From assembly GCF_000472965.1 (NCBI RefSeq), contig NZ_AXAU01000011.1, positions 124,001 to 188,000 on the forward strand: a stretch of 64,000 nt of DNA, in the 5' to 3' direction. The notes under the pieces were generated by a model. It was not told the DNA's origin and ran no database searches. It saw only the letters and a program-made list of their open reading frames with translations. Positions 6,801 to 15,383 of the stretch are shown here, one piece after another. Origin of the DNA: Bradyrhizobium murdochi (GTDB taxonomy: Bacteria > Pseudomonadota > Alphaproteobacteria > Rhizobiales > Xanthobacteraceae). The position numbers and the translations under genes were made by a program. Numbering within the stretch: the first letter of the stretch is position 1; each line of letters opens with the position of its first letter.

Positions 6801-7535
6801 ATGCCTCATTCAGCCAATCGTATTCTGTCCCGAGCAAGCCCTGTCGATCTCGAAGACCTCCGGCCGCATCTTCGCATTGTCGAAATGCAACGCGGCAAGG
6901 TCGTTGTGGAGAGCCGCGCGCGCGTCAATCAGGTGTACTTCCCGCACGGCGGTATACTTTCGTGCGTTGTTGAACTGGAAGATGGTTGGGCGATCGAAAG
7001 CGGCATGATCGGAAACGACGGTGCTTTCGGGGCTGCACAAGCGATCGATAGTAAGGCGTCGCTGCATAAAGTGGTGGTCCAGGTATCCGGCCTTGCGAGC
7101 GTCGTGGATGCGGAACACCTCAAAGCGGTTGCCCTGTCTTCTCCTGACCTGCTCGCGCTGCTCATCAAGTACGAACAATTCCTCCTCGGACAGGTGCAGC
7201 AGACGGCTGCCTGCAACGCGGTTCACAACGTTGAACAGCGGACCTGTAAGTGGCTGGTCAGGATGTGCGATCTGGTAGGCACCGAACTCCCGGTAACGCA
7301 GGAATTTTTGGCGCAGATGATGGGGGTGAGGCGAACCAGCGTCACCGGTGTTGCCAGCCACCTGCAAAAAGAGGGCCTGATCTCGTACAGCAGGGGCAAG
7401 CTAAGCATCCTGGACCAGGATCTCCTGCAGCGCCGCGCGTGCGAGTGTCACCGAACTGTTCGGGAGCTGTATGCTGCGGAGTTCGATGATATCGAACGAG
7501 CAGCGCTTCCAGCCCGTCAGAGCACCTCTCCTTGA
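6801..7535 (+). CDS. Crp/Fnr family transcriptional regulator
   Basis: A 244-residue regulator. Residues about 15-125 form a cyclic-nucleotide-binding-type beta roll (LEDLRPHLRIVEMQRGKVVV, then VYFPHGGILSCVVEL), a helix dimerises it, and residues about 160-225 form a winged helix with LPVTQEFLAQMMGVRRTSVT as the recognition segment. There is no N-terminal FNR cysteine cluster, and the phosphate-binding RS/RA pair of true cAMP receptors is not evident. ATG 6801 follows AAAGGAGA; an in-frame start at 6765 lacks a site. Such HTH_Crp_2 regulators are numerous in Bradyrhizobium, and the target is unknown. Confidence 0.9.
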   Translation: MPHSANRILSRASPVDLEDLRPHLRIVEMQRGKVVVESRARVNQVYFPHGGILSCVVELEDGWAIESGMIGNDGAFGAAQAIDSKASLHKVVVQVSGLASVVDAEHLKAVALSSPDLLALLIKYEQFLLGQVQQTAACNAVHNVEQRTCKWLVRMCDLVGTELPVTQEFLAQMMGVRRTSVTGVASHLQKEGLISYSRGKLSILDQDLLQRRACECHRTVRELYAAEFDDIERAALPARQSTSP

Positions 7536-7593
7536 ATTTCGAGTCTTGGCATGCTGCCGGCTGATCTGCAGGGACCGTAGTCGTCAGGGGTGT

Positions 7594-7683
7594 GGCTTGC
7601 CTAAGCCGTAGCTCGCGGCCACAGCCCGCCTACGCCCGTTGGGCTTCGGCGTGGCAGCCTTCTCTCGCCTCGCGAGCGAAGGC
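7594..7683 (-). repeat. tRNA-flank repeat, copy 3
   Basis: Same ~90-bp unit as at 3980-4069 with about ten changes, including the terminal hairpin CCTTCtCTCGCctcGCGAGcGAAGG. It lies 35 bp from copy 4, giving a tandem pair behind tRNA-Tyr. Confidence 0.85.
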
Positions 7684-7717
7684 AAATAATTCGTGGAAGT
7701 GGATGGCGGAGAAGGAT

Positions 7718-7806
7718 GGCTTGCCTAGCCGTAGCTCGCGGCCACAGCCCGCCTGCGCCCGTTGGGCTTCGGCGTGGCAGCCTTCTCTCGCTTCGCGAGC
7801 GAAGGC
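7718..7806 (-). repeat. tRNA-flank repeat, copy 4, adjoining tRNA-Tyr
   Basis: Nearly identical to copy 3. It ends in CCTTCtCTCGCttcGCGAGcGAAGGC directly before the TGG (CCA complement) of tRNA-Tyr, exactly as copies 1 and 2 end at tRNA-Gly. Confidence 0.85.
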
Positions 7807-7892
7807 TGGTGGGGAAGGAAGGACTCGAACCTTCGAAGCCATACGGCGGCTGATTTACAGTCAGCTCCCTTTGCCACTCGGGACACTTCCCC
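7807..7892 (-). tRNA. tRNA-Tyr (GTA anticodon)
   Basis: The complement begins GGGGAAGTGTCCCGAGTGGC, has anticodon loop CTGTAAA (anticodon GTA), a long class II variable arm (GCCGTATGGC region), T loop GTTCGAGTC and encoded CCA. Length 86 nt, normal for tRNA-Tyr. Confidence 0.95.
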
Positions 7893-8098
7893 GTCCGACA
7901 GCGTCACCAAACCGACCGCCCGAGTGGCGGAGGACCGGACCCAAGGATGACGCTGAGGCCGAAAGCCCGTTTCGAACCGGCTGCGACCGGCGCGTTTATG
8001 GGCGAAGCGGGATGGCAAAGTCAACCAACGCGCACCACCAAAAATAGGTTCGATCAGGCCAAATTGCCATATTCGGGCCCCCGTGACACAAGCTCCCC

Positions 8099-8926
8099 AT
8101 GAGCGATCGCGACCGAAAACCGCCGTTCCGCCGCGGCGGCGGCAAACCCTTCGAAAAAGGGCGGAAATTCGCCCGTCCGCCGGGCCGGCGCGACCGGGAA
8201 ACAAGCTCGGACGGGCCGGCGATTCTCTATGGCTGGCACACGGTCTCGGCTGCGCTAGCCAACCCGGAACGGCGGATCCGCAAGCTGTTCCTGACCGAAA
8301 ACGCCGCCCGGCGGCTGGCGGACGAGAACATCGATACCCGCGTTGCCCCGGAAATCGTCCGGCCGAACGCGATCGACCAGCGGCTCGGCCCGGACGCCGT
8401 GCATCAGGGGCTGTTGGCGGAGGCCGATCCCCTGCCCTCGCTCGATATCGATACGCTGCCGCAGGACGGCATCGTGCTGGTGCTCGACCAGATCACCGAT
8501 CCGCACAATGTCGGCGCCATCATGCGCTCGGCGGCGGCCTTTGCGGTGAAAGCGATCGTTACCACCGCCCGCCACAGCCCGGAAGCAACCGGCGTGCTGG
8601 CGAAATCCGCCTCCGGCGCGCTGGAGCTGGTGCCGCTGGTCACCGTGCAAAATCTCGCCCGCGCGCTCACCGAACTGAACGACCGCGGCTTCTTGACGGT
8701 CGGCCTCGACAGCGAGGGGACCGAGAACCTCGCCGCCGTGCCCTTGCAGCAGCCGCTGGCGCTGGTGCTGGGCGCCGAGGGCAAGGGCCTGCGGCAACTG
8801 ACCCGCGAAACCTGCCGCGCCGTGGCCCGGCTCGACATGCCCGGCGAGATCAAGAGCCTGAACGTCTCGAATGCCGCGGTGCTGGCGCTTTATATTGGCG
8901 CGAGCCGATTGGGCCTGATGAAATAG
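8099..8926 (+). CDS. rlmB: 23S rRNA (guanosine-2'-O-)-methyltransferase RlmB
   Basis: A 275-residue SpoU-family enzyme that methylates the 2'-O of G2251 in the P loop of 23S rRNA. A basic, disordered N-terminal tail (residues 1-40) is followed by the substrate-binding domain (about 44-115, starting ILYGWHTVSAAL) and the trefoil-knot SAM domain with the three SPOUT motifs: LDQITDPHNVGAIMRSA near residue 130-145, LVLGAEGKGLR near 225, and IKSLNVSNAAVLALY near 250. Start follows a weak site; the next gene downstream is on the other strand. The gene directly follows tRNA-Tyr on the opposite strand. Confidence 0.95.
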   Translation: MSDRDRKPPFRRGGGKPFEKGRKFARPPGRRDRETSSDGPAILYGWHTVSAALANPERRIRKLFLTENAARRLADENIDTRVAPEIVRPNAIDQRLGPDAVHQGLLAEADPLPSLDIDTLPQDGIVLVLDQITDPHNVGAIMRSAAAFAVKAIVTTARHSPEATGVLAKSASGALELVPLVTVQNLARALTELNDRGFLTVGLDSEGTENLAAVPLQQPLALVLGAEGKGLRQLTRETCRAVARLDMPGEIKSLNVSNAAVLALYIGASRLGLMK

Positions 8927-9001
8927 ATTGGACCTGATGAAATGGAAGACGCCCGCTCGCGGGAAGCGAACGGGTGCTGAGGCTTTCGAACTGCCGTTGG
9001 A

Positions 9002-9373
9002 TCAGTAGTAGCGGCGCAGCACGGGCCGACCGTGGTAATAACGCCCCGTGTAACGGTAACCGTTGCGGTGGTAATAGCGGCGGTTGTAGCCATAGCCGTA
9101 ACCGGAGATGGTGCCCTCGCGGTAGACCGGATACGGCGCGAAGTTGCCCGGACCGGTATAGGTCGGACCCTGGTTGATATAATAATACTGCTGCTCCGGA
9201 TCGGGCAGACGCTCGCGGACCCAGCCGCCGCAGGGGATGCATCCGGCATAGCCGTAGGTCACGGCCGGGGCGACATAGACCGGCGCTGCGCACGGGGCGT
9301 AACCGCAGGCCATCGCGGGTGCTGCAGCCATGACGGCCACTGCCGCGATCAATCCTTTAAGTATCTGACGCAT
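9002..9373 (-). CDS. Exported Tyr/Gly-rich protein, 123 aa
   Basis: MRQILKGLIAAVAVMAAAPA with MACG after it is a clear Sec signal peptide. The mature protein is full of Tyr, Gly, Arg and Pro (GYGYGYNRRYYHRN, YYHGRPVLRRYY) with cysteine pairs near residues 22-50. AGGAGAGAG lies before the ATG at 9373; the frame is open to 9430 but that part overlaps the next gene. The composition is that of low-complexity surface or periplasmic proteins common in Bradyrhizobium. Together with the next exported gene it probably forms a two-gene unit. Function unknown. Confidence 0.75.
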   Translation of the reverse strand: MRQILKGLIAAVAVMAAAPAMACGYAPCAAPVYVAPAVTYGYAGCIPCGGWVRERLPDPEQQYYYINQGPTYTGPGNFAPYPVYREGTISGYGYGYNRRYYHRNGYRYTGRYYHGRPVLRRYY

Positions 9374-9405
9374 TACTCTCTCCTGTTCGTATTTGCTTGG
9401 TCTTC

Positions 9406-9852
9406 TTAACGTGGAAGGTGATGCGGCCATCGCCTGTCATCGCGCGGCGCGTAGATGATTTCGGGCGGATCGACGGGCACGTTGGACTGCGCCGGCAGCG
9501 GCGCTGACTGCGCCGACCAGGACTGATGGTAGCTCTCGGCCGGTTGCGGCAAGCGGCGGTTCGCCGGCGGCTCGATTTCCAGGCGCCCGTAACCGGGCAT
9601 GCGGCCGGCGCTCGGATAATAATGCCCGACGCGCGGGACCGGATCGACATAGCGGCCACCATAGATGGTCGGCTCGACATGGGTGCCTTTGCCGAGACCC
9701 CAGTCACCCTCGACCATCGCATAGGATGCATCGACGCCGTTAATGATGACGGGAACGCCGGGACGGCCCGGAATCACGATCTCGAAGCCGCCGCCGGCAA
9801 AGGCGGTCGAATTCGTCGCGATGAAAAGTGCCAGTGTGACGCCAATGCGCAT
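9406..9852 (-). CDS. Exported hypothetical protein, 148 aa
   Basis: MRIGVTLALFIATNSTAFAG is a signal peptide. The mature region starts with a compact GGGFEIVIPGRPGVPVIING segment and continues GDWGLGKGTHVEPTIYGGRY, then turns Pro/Gln/Ser-rich and ends basic (RDDRRWPHHLPR). No catalytic motif is visible. It is the upstream gene of a pair with 9002-9373, 32 bp apart. Conserved exported proteins of this type are known in Bradyrhizobiaceae without an assigned role. Confidence 0.75.
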   Translation of the reverse strand: MRIGVTLALFIATNSTAFAGGGFEIVIPGRPGVPVIINGVDASYAMVEGDWGLGKGTHVEPTIYGGRYVDPVPRVGHYYPSAGRMPGYGRLEIEPPANRRLPQPAESYHQSWSAQSAPLPAQSNVPVDPPEIIYAPRDDRRWPHHLPR

Positions 9853-10076
9853 CGCTTGGGATCCGGTTTTTATAACGTCCCAATTTAATCCAACATGCCG
9901 GTTCAGGGGTTAAGGCCTTCGGCCAAATTGCCGGTAAGGCTAACACGCAACCGTGGATCGTCATTCAATTGCGAGAAATGGCGCTATCCAAACGTTAACG
10001 CCTAGGGGGCCTGCCCGCTCGATTGTCATTTGCGCTGACATATCGCACCATCCAGCCCCTCCCAACGCCAGCCGAA

Positions 10077-11723
10077 ATGCCTGAGATGACAGCCAAAACG
10101 CCTGCAAAGAACGTGCTCTGGATCATGTGCGACCAGCTTCGCTACGATTATCTCGGCTGCACCGGCCACCCTGTGCTGAAGACGCCGAACATCGACGCGA
10201 TGGCCAAACGCGGCGTGTTGTTCTCCAACGCCTATGTGCAGTCGCCGATCTGCGGGCCGTCACGGATGTCGTTCTATACCGGCCGCTACATGCGCTCGCA
10301 CGGCTCGCACTGGAACGGCTGGCCGCTACGCGTCGGCGAGCCCACGCTCGGCGATCACTTAAAGAAGATCGGCGTCCGCAACGTGCTGGTCGGCAAGACG
10401 CATATGGCGCCGGACCTCGAGGGACTGAAGAACCTCGGCATCCCCGCCGACTCGATCATCGGCGTGCATGTGTCGGAATGCGGGTTCGAGCCTTATGAGC
10501 GCGACGACGGCCTGCATCCGACGGGCCGGCCGCGCCCGGCCTACGACAATTATCTGCGCCAGCAGGGCTATGACGCGCCCAATCCGTGGGAGCACTGGGC
10601 CAATTCCGGCGCGGCCGAGGACGGTAGCCTGCAGAACGGCTGGCTACTGGTTCACGCCGACAAGGCCGCCCGCGTGCCCGACGAGCACTCCGAGACGCCC
10701 TACATGACGCGGCGCGCGATGGAGTTCATCGCGGAAGCCGAGGACGACGGAAGGCCATGGTGCCTGCATCTGTCCTACATCAAGCCGCACTGGCCCTATA
10801 TCGCGCCGGAGCCCTACGCCAGCATGTATGGGCCGCAGGACGTGCAGCCGGTGATCCGCTCGCAGGAAGAGCGCGCCAACGCGCATCCGGTGTTCGCCGC
10901 CTATATGGACATGCGCTATTCCCGCAACATGTCGCGCAACGAGGCGCGCGAAAAAGTCATCCCGACCTATATGGGCCTGATCAAGCAGATCGACGACCAG
11001 ATGGGCGTGTTGATGCAGTTCCTTGAGAGCCGCGGCCTGCTCGACACCACCATGATCGTATTCACATCGGATCATGGCGACTATCTCGGCGATCACTGGA
11101 TGGGCGAGAAGGATCTGTTTCACGAGCAATCGGCCAAAATCCCGCTGATCGTGATCGACCCCTCGCCTGCCGCCGACGCCACACGCGGCACGGTCAGCGA
11201 TGCGCTGGTCGAAGCGATCGACCTGGCGCCGACCTTCATCGACTATTTCGGCGCCACGCCGGCGGATCATATCCTGGAAGGACGCTCGCTGGTGCCGCTG
11301 CTGCACGACGCGCCGCCTGCCGATTGGCGCAAGGTGGTGTTCTCCGAATACGACTACGCCATGCAGGACGTCCGCGTGATGCTGAACCAGCCGATCGAGC
11401 GTTGCCGGCTGTTCATGGTGTTCGACGGGCGCTGGAAATACATTCACGCCTCCGGCTTCCGCCCGATGCTCTACGACCTCGAAGCCGATCCGCAGGAATT
11501 TGTCGATCGCGGCGCCGACCCCGCCTGCGCCGAAATCGTGGCGCGGCTGCAGTCGGAGCTGTTCGACTGGGCGCTGCATCCAAAGATGCACGTCACGACG
11601 CCGAACGCGAAAATAGCCGCCTATGCCAACCAGCAACTGCAGGTCAAGAACGGCGTGCTGATCGGCATCTGGGACGAGGCCGAGCTCGGCGCCATCAGGG
11701 AGAAGATCGGGATCAAGCCTTGA
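10077..11723 (+). CDS. Sulfatase / phosphonate monoester hydrolase-family enzyme
   Basis: A 548-residue alkaline-phosphatase-superfamily hydrolase. CDQLR (Asp about residue 19) supplies a metal ligand, and SPICGPSRMSFYTGRYMRSH around residue 56-75 carries C-x-P-S-R, the sequence converted to formylglycine; the Cys is about residue 59. FTSDHGDYLGDHWM near residue 330 gives the other metal-binding Asp-His. No signal peptide is seen, so it is probably cytoplasmic, like Rhizobium phosphonate monoesterases. Start is uncertain: ATG 10077 or 10086; TTG 10023 is less likely. A decayed copy of its last 170 bases lies at 16495-16675. Substrate (sulfate, phosphonate or phosphodiester) cannot be told. 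Confidence 0.85.
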   Translation: MPEMTAKTPAKNVLWIMCDQLRYDYLGCTGHPVLKTPNIDAMAKRGVLFSNAYVQSPICGPSRMSFYTGRYMRSHGSHWNGWPLRVGEPTLGDHLKKIGVRNVLVGKTHMAPDLEGLKNLGIPADSIIGVHVSECGFEPYERDDGLHPTGRPRPAYDNYLRQQGYDAPNPWEHWANSGAAEDGSLQNGWLLVHADKAARVPDEHSETPYMTRRAMEFIAEAEDDGRPWCLHLSYIKPHWPYIAPEPYASMYGPQDVQPVIRSQEERANAHPVFAAYMDMRYSRNMSRNEAREKVIPTYMGLIKQIDDQMGVLMQFLESRGLLDTTMIVFTSDHGDYLGDHWMGEKDLFHEQSAKIPLIVIDPSPAADATRGTVSDALVEAIDLAPTFIDYFGATPADHILEGRSLVPLLHDAPPADWRKVVFSEYDYAMQDVRVMLNQPIERCRLFMVFDGRWKYIHASGFRPMLYDLEADPQEFVDRGADPACAEIVARLQSELFDWALHPKMHVTTPNAKIAAYANQQLQVKNGVLIGIWDEAELGAIREKIGIKP

Positions 11724-11746
11724 GAAGGAGCGGTCTCTATCGACCG

Positions 11747-11958
11747 AGTTCTACTGCGTCATAAGCCCCTCATGGTGAGGAGCGCCAACGGGTCCGCGCG
11801 TAGCGCGGCCCGATGACAGGCTCCGCGCGTCTCCGGACGATGCTTCGCATCGCCGGGAGAATCATGAGGCCCCATCTGTGGCCTACATCCTTCGAGACGC
11901 CCGCTTCTCGCGGGCTCCTCAGGATGAGGGGTTTGAGCAGCTATGACGCAGTAGAACT
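11747..11958. repeat. 212-bp element with 17-bp perfect terminal inverted repeats
   Basis: AGTTCTACTGCGTCATA at 11747-11763 is repeated inverted at 11942-11958. Inside are nested palindromes: CCCCTCATGGTGAGG at the left and CCTCAGGATGAGG at the right, with the dispersed-repeat words CATCCTTCGAGACG and GGCC...GGCC also present at 48725-48833. It fills the gap between the convergent sulfatase and AraC genes, and its right end supplies the AraC stop codon. It may serve as a bidirectional terminator or be a small non-autonomous element. Confidence 0.7.
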
Positions 11959-12973
11959 AGGCCGCGGACTCGTTAGCGTGCCTCCATCTATCGCGAAACT
12001 TTCGCGGGGTGCATCCGGCGATCCGACGGAAAGCACGAGTAAAGTGGGCAGGGTCAGCGTAGCCCGACGAGAACGCCACGTCGATGATCTTATTCTCAGT
12101 ATCGCTTAGGAGTCTTGTCGCATTGTTGAAGCGCACCTGCTCAAGCAGGCCCGAGTATGTAAGTCCCGCTAGCGAAAGTTTCCTCTGTAGACTCCTGACA
12201 CTCAGTCCAATCATCTCTGCCGCCTGAATTATCGTAGGACCACCTTCATCAAGGTAGGAAGGCAGGCTCAACTTGAGGACGCTGACGACGTCCTTCCCGA
12301 ACGGCTGCGGCTCGTTCTCAGGTGCATTCGACGGGGTGGCATCGGCGAGATTTGGAAAGCTCAAGAGCTGCAGTGGCACTTCGATCCATGAGGCCGTTTG
12401 ACCTGACAAGAAGCGGGTGCTCGGCCAATACGACTGAACTTCAATGCTGGGGGTATAGATTGCTTCAAACGCGATTACTGCAGGAGTCCAGTTCGCTCCA
12501 GCGAACTGACGGACGATGTGTATGACGAATATGTTCTGAAGCCATTGGGACATCTCAAGATGTGAAATGCCCTCCGTTCCGAGTAGCTTGCTACAGATTT
12601 TCAAGCTCTCGCCGCATCGCTCTAGCCATAGATGGAGATTTGTATCTTCGATCGGCGCCCACTTGCACGCCTGCTGAAGAGCAACCAATAGAGTTGGCGA
12701 ATGGCGGATTCTGGCGCGCAGACCATCGCTCAGATGGTCGAAAGACAAACGCTGAGACGCCCGAAAAGCAAGCTCTGATATTCCTTGCTTTCCCTGGGCA
12801 GCCGTCGCGAAGCGAACGGCCGGCATCAGCGGCACGTAGTGATCCGCTTTCTCTTCCAGGCACGTAGGAAGCTGAAATTTGGCCAGAAGCGCGGAAGTTG
12901 GTCCGCCTATCTCGGAGTGAATCTCTGCGAAAGGCATGAGGAATTGGCAACGAGTCAAAGGAATGACGGTCAT
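11957..12973 (-). CDS. AraC family transcriptional regulator (OruR/arabinose-binding N-domain type)
   Basis: A 338-residue regulator with an N-terminal ligand-binding domain (about residues 1-190) of the Arabinose_bd type and a C-terminal pair of HTH motifs (about 235-335): AAEMIGLSVRSLQRKLSLAG and the diagnostic IIDVAFSSGYADPAHFTRAF. I chose ATG 12973 (MTVIPLTRC) with GGGGG upstream; ATG 13009 is possible. It stands convergent to the sulfatase and divergent from the DUF1254/outer-membrane transporter genes, which are the most obvious candidate targets. Confidence 0.9.
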   Translation of the reverse strand: MTVIPLTRCQFLMPFAEIHSEIGGPTSALLAKFQLPTCLEEKADHYVPLMPAVRFATAAQGKQGISELAFRASQRLSFDHLSDGLRARIRHSPTLLVALQQACKWAPIEDTNLHLWLERCGESLKICSKLLGTEGISHLEMSQWLQNIFVIHIVRQFAGANWTPAVIAFEAIYTPSIEVQSYWPSTRFLSGQTASWIEVPLQLLSFPNLADATPSNAPENEPQPFGKDVVSVLKLSLPSYLDEGGPTIIQAAEMIGLSVRSLQRKLSLAGLTYSGLLEQVRFNNATRLLSDTENKIIDVAFSSGYADPAHFTRAFRRIAGCTPRKFRDRWRHANESAA

Positions 12974-13192
12974 TATTATTTTACCCCCAGAACTTTGTCG
13001 CGATCGCAAAGATAGCAGGCCGCCAATTTTCCTGCTTCGTCTTTGTCGTGCACGTTTGGGTGAGGCTGCCGACTAATTGCTTTTGACGAGAATTTTGGCA
13101 GCGGATGGCCAGATTAATCCCCGAAACGACTCTAGCATTACAGAATCGGCTGTTTTCCTGGAGGGAGCACAGGCTTCACGCCTCACCAACCA

Positions 13193-13558
13193 ATGAGAGC
13201 TGTCCGTTTGCCTTCACTCCAAGCGGTCCGAGCGGCGATTGTCGCGTCGCTGCGACATGGTGACGCAACCCTCGATAGTACGGCTCGCGAACTCAAGATC
13301 AGCGTGCGCACGTTGCAGCGCCATCTCGGTCGAATGGGCACAAGTCACAGCGAAATGCTCGCAGAGGTTCGCCTGGACATGGCTTGCCGTTTGCTCGTGA
13401 ATTCAAGCCAGCGCCTGTCGGATATCGCTAAATTCCTCGGTTATACCAACGCCAGCAGCTTCAGCCGCACTTTCGTGCGTTTGATGAAAGTTCAACCCGT
13501 TGTTTACAGACGGCAGCAACATTCTCGTAAGCATCGGCAGGCGCCATCACACCGTTGA
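13193..13558 (+). CDS. AraC-type DNA-binding domain alone (truncated regulator or small HTH protein)
   Basis: A 121-residue frame made almost entirely of the AraC double HTH: RELKISVRTLQRHLGRMGTS at residues 32-51 and LSDIAKFLGYTNASSFSRTF near residues 80-100, with a basic tail. A normal AraC protein has 150-200 residues of ligand-binding domain before this; none is present here, and no related frame is found upstream before 13193. It may be the remains of a regulator, or a free-standing HTH protein. It precedes the DUF1254 gene by 250 bp in the same direction. Confidence 0.7.
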   Translation: MRAVRLPSLQAVRAAIVASLRHGDATLDSTARELKISVRTLQRHLGRMGTSHSEMLAEVRLDMACRLLVNSSQRLSDIAKFLGYTNASSFSRTFVRLMKVQPVVYRRQQHSRKHRQAPSHR

Positions 13559-13808
13559 ACTATTTCCGAAGGATTGGCGCGAAATGGCAAGACGCGCGAT
13601 CTGAATGGCGCAAAATGTTTAGCGAAGCTGCTTGCTGAAATTAATTCCCAAGCTCCCAAGGAGTTACCTTTCTGTCGACAAAGCGCGCAACGTGCGCGGG
13701 CCGATTTGGAAAAGCCAGCGGGTCCGCCGAACAAGAAAACAATCCGCTTTCCAGGGAGCCCAAATCTGAAATCGCTACCCTTCATTGAGTTTCAGGAAAG
13801 GAAGTACG

Positions 13809-15239
13809 ATGAATATTACCCGTCGATCCCTCGCATTTGGTGGATTGGGACTGCTGGCAGGTGCGGCCGCAACGCGATCAGCCCTTGCCCAAGATTCTTT
13901 TTTTGGAGTGGGTCAGGGCCTGGAGGATTTCTGGCTCGCGAGCGACGCCTACATATTTGGCTATCCGTTGGTGACGATGGAGATGACCCGCCGGATCATC
14001 ACCAACGTCGCCGAACCCGTTGGCACGCGAGGGCCGATGGGCCACATCATCAAGCTGCGCCAATATCCCGACGCCTCGTTCAGGGATGTCACGGCGCCGA
14101 ACGCGGACACTCTCTACACGACTTCCTTTTTCGATGTCGGGAAAGAACCGTGGGTTCTCAGCATCCCCGACATGAAGGGACGCTATTTCCTGATGCCGAT
14201 GCTGGATGGCTGGACGACGGTGTTCCAGGTCCCAGGCAAGCGCACCACCGGCACCGGGGCACAGACCTACGCGATCACCGGACCTGGCTGGAAAGGCACG
14301 CTGCCGGATGGCGTAAAGGAGTACAAGTCGCCCACCAACATCGTCTGGCTGCTCGGTCGCATTTATTGTACGGGCACGCCGGAGGACTACGCGGCCGTCC
14401 ATAAGCTGCAGGACGAGTGCAAGCTCGTGCCGCTCAGCGCCTACGGCAAGCCATACACACCGCCTGCAGGAAAAGTAGATCCCTCGATCGACATGAAGAC
14501 GGCTGTTCGCGAGCAGGTGAACCGCATGGACGCGGCGTCGTACTTCAAGCTGCTGTGTGAGCTCATGAAGACTAACCCGCCATACGCTGCCGACGCGTCC
14601 CAGCTTGCCAAGTTTGCGCGCATCGGCATCGTTCCCGGGCAGGATTTTGATGAAAGCAAGTTTAAGGCGGACTTCCTGAAGCGCGTGCCGGAACTGTCGT
14701 TCGACAGGATCATGCTCCAGTTCAAGATCAACAAGGCCATCAAGGACGAGAACGGCTTCGCCTTCACAACGAAGACCGGCATCTATGGCACCGACTATCT
14801 GATGCGGGCCCTCGTAACCGCCATCGGCCTCGGCGCCAACCGGCCGCAGGATGCGGTCTATCCGACCTCGCAAAAAGATGCAGATGGCCACAAGTACAAT
14901 GGCGCAAACAAGTACGTCATGCGGTTTCCCAAAGGCCACCTGCCTCCCGTGGAGGGATTTTGGTCGCTCACGATGTACGACAGCGGCTACTTCTTTGTGA
15001 AAAATCCGATCAACCGCTACTCGGTCAGCGCGCGTGAAGATTTGAAGGAAAACCCGGACGGCTCGGTCGATCTCTACATTCAGAAGGACTCCCCGGGGAA
15101 GGACAAGGAAGCAAACTGGCTTCCCGCGCCTGCAGGAGATTTCATCCTGATGCTGCGCATGTATTGGCCGCAGGAAACGGACCCGTCGATCATCAACGGC
15201 ACATGGACCGTTCCTGCCGCGAGGAAAGTCGGCGCCTGA
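13809..15239 (+). CDS. DUF1254/DUF1214 exported protein
   Basis: A 476-residue protein. MNITRRSLAFGGLGLLAGAA is a twin-arginine type signal (RRSLAFG) with AQ cleavage near residue 28. Residues about 50-200 match DUF1254 (SDAYIFGYPLVTMEMTRR, then APNADTLYTTSFFDVG and PDMKGRYFLMPMLDGWT), and the C-terminal part (about 350-470) matches DUF1214 (FWSLTMYDSGYFFVKNPINR). These two-domain proteins are widespread; the enzymatic role is unproven. AGGAAAGGAAG precedes ATG 13809. A terminator-like hairpin follows at 15250-15282, but an outer-membrane transporter gene lies just beyond, so the pair could be functionally linked. Confidence 0.9.
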   Translation: MNITRRSLAFGGLGLLAGAAATRSALAQDSFFGVGQGLEDFWLASDAYIFGYPLVTMEMTRRIITNVAEPVGTRGPMGHIIKLRQYPDASFRDVTAPNADTLYTTSFFDVGKEPWVLSIPDMKGRYFLMPMLDGWTTVFQVPGKRTTGTGAQTYAITGPGWKGTLPDGVKEYKSPTNIVWLLGRIYCTGTPEDYAAVHKLQDECKLVPLSAYGKPYTPPAGKVDPSIDMKTAVREQVNRMDAASYFKLLCELMKTNPPYAADASQLAKFARIGIVPGQDFDESKFKADFLKRVPELSFDRIMLQFKINKAIKDENGFAFTTKTGIYGTDYLMRALVTAIGLGANRPQDAVYPTSQKDADGHKYNGANKYVMRFPKGHLPPVEGFWSLTMYDSGYFFVKNPINRYSVSAREDLKENPDGSVDLYIQKDSPGKDKEANWLPAPAGDFILMLRMYWPQETDPSIINGTWTVPAARKVGA

Positions 15240-15249
15240 GAATTTGAGT

Positions 15250-15282
15250 CTCATGCCGGCCCGTGGGGTGGGTCGGCATGAG
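15250..15282 (+). terminator. Hairpin after the DUF1254 gene
   Basis: CTCATGCCGGCCC (15250-15262) pairs with GGGTCGGCATGAG (15270-15282). The stem is long and starts 10 bp after the stop codon, but no T-run follows, so termination would be partial or rho-assisted. Confidence 0.55.
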
Positions 15283-15383
15283 CCTGGGCGCGTTGGCGCT
15301 TGCGCTGTGCCGCCGCGAACAGCACGATCAGGCGGGCAGCACGAATCGTTGCGCGATAGGCTCAAAACATAGGGAGGGGTGTG

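Noticed and set aside
7592..8047. 151-codon plus-strand frame with an internal duplication
   Set aside because: Made of the two tRNA-flank repeats and antisense tRNA-Tyr; the repeat is at DNA level.
10644..11636. 330-codon minus-strand frame opposite the sulfatase
   Set aside because: Shadow frame with no motif; the sulfatase active site is on the plus strand.
13878..15365. 495-codon minus-strand frame opposite the DUF1254 gene
   Set aside because: Shadow frame; the plus strand has signal peptide, domains and ribosome-binding site.
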